A DNA stretch of 64,000 nucleotides. Source: Mogibacterium diversum (GTDB lineage Bacteria; Bacillota; Clostridia; Peptostreptococcales; Anaerovoracaceae). The first letter of the stretch is position 1. Each line of letters begins with the position of its first letter. Under the pieces are notes generated by a model. The model saw nothing but the letters and a program-made list of their open reading frames with translations. It did not search any database and had not been told where the DNA came from. The position numbers and the translations under genes were made by a program. The stretch is from positions 992,001-1,056,000 of the forward strand of contig NZ_CP027228.1 of assembly GCF_002998925.1 (NCBI RefSeq), in the 5' to 3' direction. Shown one piece after another: positions 27,722 through 35,863 of this stretch.

Positions 27722-28621
27722 ATGTTATATGCACTAAAAGGTCTATGCGTGATCGGAATGGTTCTCTGTATTGCGCTAACACTACTAAAGGTAAAAGCTA
27801 ACCTAGCAACAGAAGAAGGTAAGGCTGAATGGGCTGAGCAGAAGAAATTTGCACCTTGGAACGCTATGGTCGGCGTTGTTGCTAACTTCTTCGACACACT
27901 AGGAATCGGTTCATATGCTACATCTTGCGCACTCTTTAAGATCAGAGGGTCCATCAAGGACATTTATATCCCTGGAACTCTAAACGTTGGAGATACTCTC
28001 CCTGTACTTCTAGAGGCATTCCTATTCTTCGGATTTGTTGATATTGATACTCTAACACTTGTATCCATGCTTGTCGCAGCTGTACTAGGTGCATTCGTAG
28101 GAGCTGGATTCGTTACAAAGTGGGATCAGCACAAGGTTCGTATCGGAATGTGCGTTGGTCTACTTATCCTAGGAACTGTAATGGCTTGCAAGACTGCTAA
28201 TATTGGACCTTTCGGACTAGTTGGAACTGCAACTGCTCTTCACGGAGCTAAGCTGGTAATCGCTGTAGTTATTAACTTCTTCCTAGGCGCACTTATGAAT
28301 ATCGGTGTAGGTCTATATGCTCCTTGCTTAGCACTTATCTCCGTTCTCGGAATGAACATTGGAGCTGCATTCCCAATCATGATGGGATCTTGCGCATACC
28401 TAATGGCATTTGGTAATGGACCTAAGTTCATCAAGGAAAACAGATTCGACATGGTTTGCACACTTTGCCAGATGGTAGGTGGTGTAATTGGTGTTTGCAT
28501 CGCATACTTCCTAGTAAAGAAGATGCCAATAGATGTACTTCTTAAGGTTGTTATCGTAGTTGTATACTTCACAGCATTCATGTTTGGTAAGGATGCTCTT
28601 GCTGATAAAAAGAAAGCTTAA
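27722..28621 (+). CDS. TSUP (TauE/SafE-type) membrane permease
   Basis: The start is the ATG at 27722 (299 residues), preceded by ATGGAGGTT; an in-frame upstream TTG lies inside the -35 box of the promoter and cannot be used. Hydrophobic helices throughout and an internal repeat pattern (VVANFFDTLGIGSYA and a second VINFFLGALMNIGVGLYA) fit the TauE/SafE/TSUP family of anion or sulfonate/sulfur permeases. Codon use is strongly biased, like the prd genes. The proline reductase locus lies downstream, so a role in handling its substrates, product or selenium/sulfur is conceivable but not shown. Confidence 0.85.
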   Translation: MLYALKGLCVIGMVLCIALTLLKVKANLATEEGKAEWAEQKKFAPWNAMVGVVANFFDTLGIGSYATSCALFKIRGSIKDIYIPGTLNVGDTLPVLLEAFLFFGFVDIDTLTLVSMLVAAVLGAFVGAGFVTKWDQHKVRIGMCVGLLILGTVMACKTANIGPFGLVGTATALHGAKLVIAVVINFFLGALMNIGVGLYAPCLALISVLGMNIGAAFPIMMGSCAYLMAFGNGPKFIKENRFDMVCTLCQMVGGVIGVCIAYFLVKKMPIDVLLKVVIVVVYFTAFMFGKDALADKKKA

Positions 28622-28645
28622 TTGGTAAGCACAATAAGAAATCGC

Positions 28646-28673
28646 AAAAGGTCTCCAGATGGAGACCTTTTTT
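28646..28673 (+). terminator. Terminator of the TSUP permease gene
   Basis: Perfect stem AAAAGGTCTCC (28646-28656), loop AGAT, GGAGACCTTTT (28661-28671) then T. Confidence 0.9.
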
Positions 28674-28798
28674 ATGTATTTAATATTTTAGTACCTGCTA
28701 ATCTATAGGCTCTATCATCAATAATATTTCAGTCTCGTACTCACTGAATTACAGCACTTCTATATCTACTAATTCCTGTATCACAGAACCTTTTATAT

Positions 28799-29395
28799 CT
28801 ACGCTCCCCTAAATTCACGCACCTTCTCAAGGATAGGGAGAATTGCCTCATGATCAATTCCGTCATAGCCATTTTCAAATCTTTCCTTTGCATCTTGAAC
28901 TTGATCATCATGCACTGGAACAAATATCTTTTCTCCCATAGCTTTTAGTGCAATCTTATCTGCACTCTTGCAATCTTTTGAATTATATTTTCCTGGAAGC
29001 ATATAAAAACAATCATCCGGCAGCTGTTTACAACCATTAAGCCCTTTTACAAAGGTCCTATACTCATCTGTCGGCTCAATAACACCAGTTGCAAATACGA
29101 TAAGGTTATTATTATCTATACCAAAATTTGATAGGTTTGCGCGAAGCATATTAAATCGTGTTATCTCACCACCCCTAATCCAGCTACCAAATATTATATT
29201 TTTATACATCGAAGCATATCCTAGTTTAGCACGTGAATATTTCATCACATCGCAGTCTAGTGCTTCTGCTATCCATTCTGCATACTTCTCTGTGGCACCA
29301 TTGCTAGAATTATAGATTAGTATAGTGTCTGAATTCTCTGATTGTGTAGCACGCCTCTTTGCCGCCTGTCTATTTGGATTTCTCATATGACTCAT
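28799..29395 (-). CDS. Flavodoxin-domain protein (paralogue 2)
   Basis: 198 residues with an N-terminal basic extension of about 24 residues, then ILIYNSSNGATEKYAEWIA (phosphate loop), IIFGSWIRGGEI and VFATGVIEPTDEY, which line up one for one with the gene at 23289. The start is uncertain: ATGs at 29395 and 29386 both lack a good ribosome binding site. It is downstream of prdE on the same strand but separated by a terminator. As a flavin carrier it could serve proline reductase electron flow; that is inference. Confidence 0.72.
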   Translation of the reverse strand: MSHMRNPNRQAAKRRATQSENSDTILIYNSSNGATEKYAEWIAEALDCDVMKYSRAKLGYASMYKNIIFGSWIRGGEITRFNMLRANLSNFGIDNNNLIVFATGVIEPTDEYRTFVKGLNGCKQLPDDCFYMLPGKYNSKDCKSADKIALKAMGEKIFVPVHDDQVQDAKERFENGYDGIDHEAILPILEKVREFRGA

Positions 29396-29517
29396 GTCTT
29401 GCGATATAGCCAGTTACTTATTATTGGCTCACGCTTTATCTCCTTCTCCTTATATTAGCTTATACTCTGTTGCTAATCAAATGTATAGCGCTTTTATTAG
29501 TATTCATAACTATAAAA

Positions 29518-29549
29518 CAAGGGATGTCGGAATTCCCCGTCATCCCTTG
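29518..29549 (-). terminator. Terminator of prdD-prdE
   Basis: Stem CAAGGGATG (29518-29526) / CATCCCTTG (29541-29549), extended by inner pairs; the minus strand continues with TTTTAT. Confidence 0.8.
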
Positions 29550-29585
29550 TCGCTATTATATCATATTAATGATACCAACACTTTA

Positions 29586-30068
29586 CTATCTGTTTTTGAG
29601 TTCTTTTTCCTTCATGCGTATTTTAAGAATCATAAGTGCCTTCTTAACATCGTCAGCTGTCATGTTGTTCTCACCTACGATATTAGATTCAAGCCCTTCT
29701 GGGTTCTTGTTGATATCTACGATATTATTTTGCAAATACTCATTTTCAACCACGAAAGTAGCCATAGTTCCGCTGAAGTTCAGCCCAGACATCGGGATTC
29801 CCATCTCTCCGAGCTCTTCAACGCAGTTTGTATAGTCTACGTCACTATTTCCCCATCCATCAGATGTAAGGATTACACCATCAGCTCTCATACCTTCTGC
29901 CATAATTGCAGCGCGTTTGCTATTTCTAAGCTTCTCCTTGTTATCATCAGATGTACCAAATAGTAGAACTCCCATTAGATCGATACCCGAATCTGAACCG
30001 ACTATATCTACTAGTGGATCTCTAAAGTGATGTAAGCTTGTTTCTTTTGTTGAAGGACCAATTCCCAT
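29586..30068 (-). CDS. prdE: PrdE, proline reductase-associated protein (PrdA alpha-module paralogue)
   Basis: 160 residues. The first line (MGIGPSTKETS, then RDPLVDIV) aligns with the PrdA sequence that begins right after its processed Cys418 (CIGPASKEMS, then REPLVVEAV), but the Cys is replaced by the initiator Met/Gly, so no pyruvoyl group can form. Later motifs (GVILTSDGWGNSDVDYT) match PrdA GAFVTTEGFGNNHVDFT. Twelve bases downstream of prdD, in one operon. The role in proline reductase is unknown; structural or regulatory subunit is the usual view. Confidence 0.85.
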   Translation of the reverse strand: MGIGPSTKETSLHHFRDPLVDIVGSDSGIDLMGVLLFGTSDDNKEKLRNSKRAAIMAEGMRADGVILTSDGWGNSDVDYTNCVEELGEMGIPMSGLNFSGTMATFVVENEYLQNNIVDINKNPEGLESNIVGENNMTADDVKKALMILKIRMKEKELKNR

Positions 30069-30080
30069 ATCAGCACCTCC

Positions 30081-30854
30081 TTACTGCATTGAACGGATAG
30101 CACCGTCTCTGTACTCATTTGGAGTTAAGAAGACAGGCATATTGTTCATCTCTATAATAGAACGTCCACCATGAGCGCCTGACGGCTCATCTGGGAACAG
30201 ATATGTGTCGTACATAGCGCCCTGACCAGCAACCTGCCTGATAATTAGCACCTTTTTCTGCCCTGGTCTTGCGATGTCATGGTACTCATGACGCTCTGTA
30301 GCTTTATTTCCGTCAAATTTCTTCATCAGCTCTCTGTATATCTGAATAAAGTCATCACAGGCTTGATGAGCTTCTAGACAGCCGTGTCTTTCCTGTCCCA
30401 TATCCTTTTTAAAGGTAACATCAAATGAGATAATATAGTCATCTTCACCTGGTGTACCAGCTCTGCCAAGAACTAACTGTTCGCTAAGCTGACCTTCTGA
30501 AGACCCAAACTCGTGTGTCTGTTTACCCTCGGTATCAACACCAGTAAGCATCACATATACACCTGTTAATGTATGAGTGATACCTTCTCCACATTTTCCT
30601 AGCACCTTTGCAGATATAGGGATGATATCCATGATAGTATTAGTCCATCTATCATGATCTCCCGGCTTAATTACCTGAATATCTATATTATCAAGTGTTT
30701 CATATTTTTCTAGAAGTGATGGGATAATCTCTTTGGATACGGTCATCATACCGTTATACCCAACGCTATTGTGGTCACCCATCTCAACGTCATTCATATG
30801 AAAAGCCTTAATGACAAGCCTTCTCAAATCAATTTCTTGTACACTCATATGCAT
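30081..30854 (-). CDS. prdD: PrdD, proline reductase-associated protein (PrdA beta-core paralogue)
   Basis: 257 residues, similar to the central part of PrdA: GEGITHTLTGVYVMLTGVD and the EFGSSEGQL motif match PrdA GEGVTQVLDGVVMVVTGV and EFGSSEGYI, and QVAGQGAMYDTYLFP matches PrdA EIMGQGAMHDNFLFP. The protein ends at RDGAIRSMQ, the position just before the PrdA cleavage site. So prdD plus prdE equals PrdA without its N-terminal module and without the cysteine. In related anaerobes the two genes accompany prdA/prdB. No catalytic role is established. It begins after prdB and its terminator. Confidence 0.85.
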   Translation of the reverse strand: MHMSVQEIDLRRLVIKAFHMNDVEMGDHNSVGYNGMMTVSKEIIPSLLEKYETLDNIDIQVIKPGDHDRWTNTIMDIIPISAKVLGKCGEGITHTLTGVYVMLTGVDTEGKQTHEFGSSEGQLSEQLVLGRAGTPGEDDYIISFDVTFKKDMGQERHGCLEAHQACDDFIQIYRELMKKFDGNKATERHEYHDIARPGQKKVLIIRQVAGQGAMYDTYLFPDEPSGAHGGRSIIEMNNMPVFLTPNEYRDGAIRSMQ

Positions 30855-30963
30855 ACCTCAATACTTTAGCTTATATATAATTTACATAATAATTCCTAGT
30901 CTGTTCGATTAATCTTAGAAATAGGTGGCATGATGTGTTAAGAATTTCTCGAACTTCCTTTAG

Positions 30964-30991
30964 AAAAAAGGGGCAGATATAAATCTGCCCC
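30964..30991 (-). terminator. Terminator downstream of prdB
   Basis: Perfect stem GGGGCAGAT (30970-30978) / ATCTGCCCC (30983-30991) followed on the minus strand by six T; it separates the prdC-A-B transcript from prdD-prdE. Confidence 0.9.
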
Positions 30992-31024
30992 GTCTTCGTT
31001 TCCGATGTCCTATTTAATTAAGAA

Positions 31025-31750
31025 CTAGATTACAGCGTGATACTCGTAAGGCAGTGGAACGATCTTTCCTGGAGTCTCGATTGTCTCGAGAAGCTCTAGT
31101 GTTGACTTTACGATAGCTGTCTGCATCTCTACGTCATGTGGAGCACCTGCGTTAGCACCCATAGGTACGATAGGAGCAGCCGCACGTGGAGATCCAGCCT
31201 GTCTTACAACTGGTGGAAGCGCTGCGATAATAACTGTTGGAATTCCAGCAGCCTCAATTGCTCTCTGCACGATTGTTGCAGAGCGGTGGCAAGTTCCTCA
31301 TCCAGCTGTGAGGATTGCTGCATCAACATCCTCATCCTTTAGCATCTGAGCGATCTCTGGACCTGTCTCGTTAGTGAACTTTTCGATGTTTCCACCACCA
31401 CCCATGAATCCAGCATGTGTAGGTGCAGTGTTCTTAATGAAACCTGAGTCTCTTAGCTCGTGGAGTCTGTCGATAGGGAACATGCAGTTGATGTCCTTAT
31501 TTACGTCAGAGTTATCGTATCCACCGTGTGTTACCATTAGCTCGCTTGATGGAACATCATCTGGAATCTTTCTCCAAGTGAAGTCTCCAGCGAGGTTGAA
31601 TCTCTTATCTGTCTTTACGTGTACACCTGCAGCAGTAGCAAGAGCAACTGTCATCTCATTGAGAGGCTTAGTTACTGGTGTAAATACTGACTTAGGTGTA
31701 ATAGGAACAAATATTTCAGATTGTAAGCCTTTTACAACTGTCATACTCAT
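31025..31750 (-). CDS. prdB: D-proline reductase selenoprotein subunit PrdB
   Basis: The reading frame continues through one in-frame TGA at 31298-31300, giving 241 residues with selenocysteine at codon 151 in TAG-Sec-GTCHRSAT, the PrdB active-site motif. Naive gene calling splits it into 31298-31750 and 31025-31270. A hairpin CTCTGCA/TGCAGAG with a 7-nt loop starts about 15 nt after the TGA (31263-31283), in the place of a bacterial SECIS. The selenium reduces D-proline bound to the PrdA pyruvoyl group to form 5-aminovalerate. AAGGAGG precedes the ATG; it is 18 bp downstream of the small ORF and is part of the prdC-prdA-prdB transcript. Confidence 0.95.
31263..31283 (-). promoter_or_regulatory. 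SECIS-like hairpin within prdB
   Basis: A 7-bp stem CTCTGCA/TGCAGAG with loop ACAATCG (minus strand) lies about 15 nt downstream of the selenocysteine UGA, the spacing used by bacterial SelB. Confidence 0.7.
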
Positions 31751-31768
31751 TTGTCTTTTCCTCCTTAG

Positions 31769-32038
31769 TTATTTGTGCTTTTCAGCGTATTCAGCACGAC
31801 GTCTGTTTAGAATGTCGATATTACTTACGTACTTCTCGTTAACTTCTGGTCCCTCTTGTTCTATGAAGCTCATATTCCAAGCGACCGTCTGTCCGACCTG
31901 TAGCGGATAATCCGAGATTACCATCCTCATCGGCACCTTGAGTTCACCTAGTCGACCTTTAATGTCTACGCAGATTCCCCCATCATGAACCTCTGTAATG
32001 ACTCCCTCAACTTTGATTATCTTATCTCCGTAATTCAT
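31769..32038 (-). CDS. Small conserved protein between prdA and prdB (CBO2463/CBO2479-type)
   Basis: 89 residues, beta-strand-rich N-terminal half (IKVEGVITEVHDGGICVDIKG) that reads like a small OB/SH3-like barrel, and a basic helical end. A gene of this size lies between prdA and prdB in other proline-reducing Clostridia and has been named CBO2463/CBO2479 domain protein, as far as I recall. The function is unknown; its fixed place suggests assembly or maturation of proline reductase. Confidence 0.7.
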   Translation of the reverse strand: MNYGDKIIKVEGVITEVHDGGICVDIKGRLGELKVPMRMVISDYPLQVGQTVAWNMSFIEQEGPEVNEKYVSNIDILNRRRAEYAEKHK

Positions 32039-32067
32039 CTGTAATATCTACCTTTCGCAAGCAAAGA

Positions 32068-33927
32068 TTAGTCGTACTTTTCCTTTCTCTTCTCACTGAT
32101 TGGAAGTGACTGCTCGTTTTCTACTAGATCAATCTTTGTACCAGTAGCCTTCTCGATGAGCTCAACGTTGTTGTTCTTAACATTTACGTTGTATGCTCTC
32201 TCTGGAGCCTTAATCTCTTCACCAGCCATCTTAGCCTTCAGCATAGCAAGTCCACGGATAGCATCCTCTGTGCAGAGAGTGTTGCAAGCGAGAACTTCGT
32301 TCTCAATTCCGGACATGGACTTGTTATTGTCGATCATTGCATCGCAGTACTTGTTTCCTGTTACTAGAGCACCCTGTACAGCACAGAATGAGAATCCAAC
32401 AACTGGAATTCCTCTCTTACCAATCTGCTCGATATGGGAAGTGAAGTCAACGTGGTTGTTTCCGAATCCTTCAGTTGTAACAAATGCACCGTCAACGCCC
32501 ATGGACTCAACCATCTGACCAAGTCTTCTGGATACGTAGAACTTGTCGGAGTTAGCCTGAGGTGATCCAACAAAGATAACGCCTACTACGTCAATATCCT
32601 CATCATGTACAGCCTCAACAACTAGTGGCTCTCTCCAGTAGTGTCTGGACATTTCCTTTGAAGCAGGTCCGATACAAGTTAAAGCGTGGATGCAGCCATC
32701 GAGTACCTCGAGTGGGTTAGCCATTACTGGAACGTTACCTAGGTCAACGTTTGGCTTAGCTCCAAGTACGCCTACAGGATCGTTAGGGAATAGGAAGTTG
32801 TCGTGCATAGCACCCTGTCCCATGATTTCCTTAACAATAACAACCTTCTTCTTTCCAGGGTGTCTTGTCTGCTTAAGTGTTTGCTCCTCAGAAGGAGTAA
32901 CATCCTTAAGGTCTCTTCTCATTGCTTCTCTGATTTCAGAAACTACGTGGTCTACAGCAGTGTGAACTGCGATAGGTCCTGGTCTTTCCATGTTCTTTAG
33001 GTTGTCGATAACAGCGTGAGCAACGATCATGATCTCACCCTTATCAACAGCACCTGGACGACCCCACATCATGTTCTCGTCGATGTAACCCTCGGATGAA
33101 CCGAACTCACCAACCTGAACACCTTCTTCTGTAACACCAGTTACAACCATTACAACGCCATCGAGAACCTGAGTAACGCCCTCACCAAGACCCATATCGG
33201 AGTCTGCCTTTGTAGCGATTGGCTGGATATCCATTACTGTCTCTGTGTAAACGTGGTAATTATCTGGTGTAATTAGGCTAAGCTCTAGGGACTGTACTAG
33301 CTTCTGTGCCTCAGCACCCTCTGTAGCTGCACTCTTACGAACGTAAAGTGTATCTCCCTCAATCTTAGTCTCGTCTCCAAGAACAACCTTGTTGATCTTG
33401 TAGTGCTTTCTTGTCATCTCTCTTAGAACAGTCTCAGTATGCTCTTCAACTGGAGCTGCTGCTACTGCTGGAGCTGCTGTTGCTACTGCCTGAGCTGGAG
33501 CTACAACGCTGCCACCAAGTCCTGCTGGGAGCTCGATGTCGATGTTCTTTCCCTCTCCTATGTGTAGCTTAATTGTTCCTGCTGCTGCAGCAACTGGAGC
33601 AACTGGAGCTGCAACTGCAGCTGGAGCTTCCTCTGCCTCAGCAACTGGAGCCTCTTCCTCTGCAACCTCATCAGCATCGTACTTATCAACGATGTCTGCT
33701 GTGATTGGAGTTAAAGAATCAACAGTTTTAGTTAGTTTCGATCCGTTTAGTACCTGACCGAGCTTGAGAGCTCCATCGACATTCAGCAGACCAGAATCAA
33801 TTAGATCTGGGAAAATTGCTGGATCTTCGAAGTTAGCTGGCTCAAGAACAGTTCCCTCTTCTGCTCTGCAGCATAGTACCGCTGGGTCGTTCGCATGTTG
33901 TTTAGCTGTTTCAGCTGTGATTGACAT
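32068..33927 (-). CDS. prdA: D-proline reductase proprotein PrdA (pyruvoyl precursor)
   Basis: 619 residues. Three regions: an N-terminal module (1-about 155) with CCRAEEGT and GEGKNIDIELP; an Ala/Val/Pro-rich linker; a core with EFGSSEGY and MGQGAMHDNFLFP; and the C-terminal subunit. The Thr-Cys at 417-418 (ALTCIGPASKE) corresponds to the Thr-Cys autocleavage site that creates the N-terminal pyruvoyl group, leaving a C-terminal subunit of about 202 residues. D-proline forms a Schiff base there and PrdB selenium cleaves the ring. AAGGAGG precedes the ATG. Codon bias suggests very high expression. Confidence 0.95.
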   Translation of the reverse strand: MSITAETAKQHANDPAVLCCRAEEGTVLEPANFEDPAIFPDLIDSGLLNVDGALKLGQVLNGSKLTKTVDSLTPITADIVDKYDADEVAEEEAPVAEAEEAPAAVAAPVAPVAAAAGTIKLHIGEGKNIDIELPAGLGGSVVAPAQAVATAAPAVAAAPVEEHTETVLREMTRKHYKINKVVLGDETKIEGDTLYVRKSAATEGAEAQKLVQSLELSLITPDNYHVYTETVMDIQPIATKADSDMGLGEGVTQVLDGVVMVVTGVTEEGVQVGEFGSSEGYIDENMMWGRPGAVDKGEIMIVAHAVIDNLKNMERPGPIAVHTAVDHVVSEIREAMRRDLKDVTPSEEQTLKQTRHPGKKKVVIVKEIMGQGAMHDNFLFPNDPVGVLGAKPNVDLGNVPVMANPLEVLDGCIHALTCIGPASKEMSRHYWREPLVVEAVHDEDIDVVGVIFVGSPQANSDKFYVSRRLGQMVESMGVDGAFVTTEGFGNNHVDFTSHIEQIGKRGIPVVGFSFCAVQGALVTGNKYCDAMIDNNKSMSGIENEVLACNTLCTEDAIRGLAMLKAKMAGEEIKAPERAYNVNVKNNNVELIEKATGTKIDLVENEQSLPISEKRKEKYD

Positions 33928-33991
33928 ATCGATCTTCCTCCTTGAAAATATTGCCTTTGCAAATGCAAAATTTTATATATTTATTCCGTCC

Positions 33992-34021
33992 GTGCTTCAT
34001 GCGATCGGGCACATGAAGCAC
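33992..34021 (-). promoter_or_regulatory. Intercistronic hairpin between prdC and prdA
   Basis: Perfect 10-bp stem GTGCTTCATG (33992-34001) / CATGAAGCAC (34012-34021) with a 10-nt loop. There is no T run after it, so it is not a standard terminator; it could be a processing or stability element that raises prdA over prdC. Confidence 0.55.
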
Positions 34022-34037
34022 TCGGATTAAATATCAA

Positions 34038-35384
34038 CTAGTTGTTCTCAACGTTATCTACTACGTTAAGATCCTGATCAACCTGCTTAGAAACTCTCAG
34101 AGTTCTATATAGTGGATGATCAACCGCTCTCATGATGTGGTCTGTCTGGTGAATTACCTTTAGACCCATCTTAGGTCCAGAAGCCATTACAGTGTTCGAA
34201 CAATCTGAGCAGTTTCCGATAATAATGTATTCACACTTATCCTTCTTGAACTGTAGGTTGTTTGATACCTGACCTGGGCAGTTTCCTGGTCTCTCGCACT
34301 TTCTTGAACCATTAGGCATTTCCTGTGCCTGCTTGCAGTAGCAGTGAGAAACTTCCTTTGCGTTGTACTTCTTGCAAAGTTCCTGCATTCTCTCATAGTT
34401 ACCACCACATGCGCAAACGAGGATTCCCATGCTTGCTCCGTGTAAATCCATGAATGGCATAGAAACTAGGATAGCTCCTGTTGTCTTAGTGATAGGTGCA
34501 TCTAATGTTGTTGACTTACCAGTGAAGGCACCACCCATTACGATTTCACCATACTCACCATCAATTCCACCAGCTCTCTCGATTAGAGCACCAACGCTTG
34601 TTCCAACTGGAACGTCCATAAATACGTGAGCATCGTGTCCTCCGTTGAGCTTACCTCTTACTGTGAGGTGCTTTAGGAATGATGGTTTTCTCTCATCTAC
34701 AGCCTCAGCTACTCTTGAGCAAGTCTCACTGTTGATTACAACAGACTTTGCTGCTGATGGAAGCTGGCTTGGCTCTAGCTCAATACCTAGACATTCTCTT
34801 ACTACAGCTCTTTCTTCACCCATTGGGTAGATGTCTGGTAGAAGATGTCTAGTGATATTTGGCTCATCCTTGAGACATTCGTCAAGGATTTCAACAGCCT
34901 TACGATTCTTCTTCTTAATAGCAATAATTGCCTTATCTGCTCCAGAGATTTCCATACAGAGCTTTACTCCACGGATAACCTTCTCTGGTTCTTCCTCAAT
35001 CTGCTGAATGTTGTGCTTTAGTCCAGGCTCGCACTCAGAAGCATTTACAAGGATGTAACCACCATCCTCAAAATGAGCATCTAGCTTAACTGCAGTAGGG
35101 AATCCAGCTCCGCCCATTCCTACAACTCCAGCAGCCCTAACCATCTCAAGAGGAGTTCCTTCTTCGATAGGAACGAACTCGTCCTTCTGCTCTTCATCAG
35201 GCTTAATAACAATCATCTCGTCTGTTATTTCTTCAACAACGCCGTAAGCGCTGGAGAAGATATTTGCGCCGAGACCTGTTGGTTCTGCAATGAGGGTTCC
35301 CTTCTTAACTTTGTCACCAACTTTAACAATTGGAGCACAAGGTTTACCTACATGCTGTCTCAACAAAATCTGCAAATTTTCCAT
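34038..35384 (-). CDS. prdC: Proline reductase electron-transfer protein PrdC (RnfC-like)
   Basis: 448 residues. The N-terminal half is RnfC-like (GMGGAGFPTAVKLD, a flavin/NADH-type Rossmann loop, and GGHDAHVFMDVPVG). The C-terminal part has a cysteine-rich stretch: VCACGGN near 324-326, CYCKQ, CERPGNC and CSDC, presumably iron-sulfur or redox cysteines. No in-frame TGA is present; the CACGGN position may correspond to selenocysteine in some PrdC proteins (from memory, low confidence). It passes NADH-derived electrons to PrdA/PrdB and starts the prd operon. Confidence 0.9.
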   Translation of the reverse strand: MENLQILLRQHVGKPCAPIVKVGDKVKKGTLIAEPTGLGANIFSSAYGVVEEITDEMIVIKPDEEQKDEFVPIEEGTPLEMVRAAGVVGMGGAGFPTAVKLDAHFEDGGYILVNASECEPGLKHNIQQIEEEPEKVIRGVKLCMEISGADKAIIAIKKKNRKAVEILDECLKDEPNITRHLLPDIYPMGEERAVVRECLGIELEPSQLPSAAKSVVINSETCSRVAEAVDERKPSFLKHLTVRGKLNGGHDAHVFMDVPVGTSVGALIERAGGIDGEYGEIVMGGAFTGKSTTLDAPITKTTGAILVSMPFMDLHGASMGILVCACGGNYERMQELCKKYNAKEVSHCYCKQAQEMPNGSRKCERPGNCPGQVSNNLQFKKDKCEYIIIGNCSDCSNTVMASGPKMGLKVIHQTDHIMRAVDHPLYRTLRVSKQVDQDLNVVDNVENN

Positions 35385-35485
35385 GACACAGTCTCTCCTT
35401 AAATATCTTTGACTCTACAAATCATTAATGCGTATCGTTCGAAAAGCCACACAAATAAAGGTAATGCGCACTCTTTTCTAGATTG

Positions 35486-35514
35486 ATGATAACATAACGA
35501 TTTATTTATTTCAA
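35486..35514 (-). promoter_or_regulatory. Sigma-A promoter of the prdC-prdA-prdB operon
   Basis: Minus strand TTGAAA (35509-35514), 17 bp, TATCAT (35486-35491); start near 35479, leaving a leader of about 95 nt. Confidence 0.6.
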
Positions 35515-35528
35515 TGATAATTGTTAGA

Positions 35529-35555
35529 TTATCTATTGAGTTTTTCAATAGATAA
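35529..35555. promoter_or_regulatory. Perfect 11-bp palindrome upstream of the prdC promoter
   Basis: TTATCTATTGA (35529-35539) and TCAATAGATAA (35545-35555) around GTTTT. Its place 15 bp upstream of the -35 box suits an activator site; a terminator is possible but no gene ends here. Confidence 0.5.
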
Positions 35556-35777
35556 TTTTCTGTCATATCTTATCCTTTGTTATACAATATCTGCTTTTTT
35601 AGTCACATATTTAGTCACATATTTTAATCAGTAATTTCTATCGATATCAAAACTTTATTGAATTTTCTTGATAATCAATTCACAACGTTTTCGTTAAAAC
35701 AAGATGGTTTCAGTGCATTTGAACTAACACTCATACCATCTGTGTTTTAATTTTGGTAATATGCATTTGTTATATTA

Positions 35778-35806
35778 TTGACTTTTAATATTTACTGCTC
35801 TATAGT
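35778..35806 (+). promoter_or_regulatory. Sigma-A promoter of prdF
   Basis: TTGACT (35778-35783), 17 bp, TATAGT (35801-35806); start near 35813, 50 nt before the ATG. Confidence 0.7.
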
Positions 35807-35863
35807 TTACTTAGGTGGCAATTATTTATTTTTATACTTATGTAACCTAAGGAGGTACATGAT

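Larger units (their letters stand above)
35385..35863. promoter_or_regulatory. Divergent control region between prdC and prdF
   Basis: A 479-bp AT-rich spacer. It holds two sigma-A promoters (35486-35514 and 35778-35806), an 11-bp perfect palindrome (35529-35555), a direct repeat of TTTAGTCACATA (around 35597-35621), and a hairpin AGATGGT/ACCATCT (35702-35741). No ORF or RNA gene is evident, and I see no good sigma-54 TGGCAC-TTGC match. Confidence 0.6.

Noticed and set aside
31025..31750. PrdB read as two separate genes or as a frameshift pseudogene
   Set aside because: The frame is continuous across one TGA with PrdB motif residues on both sides and a SECIS-like hairpin, so selenocysteine explains it.
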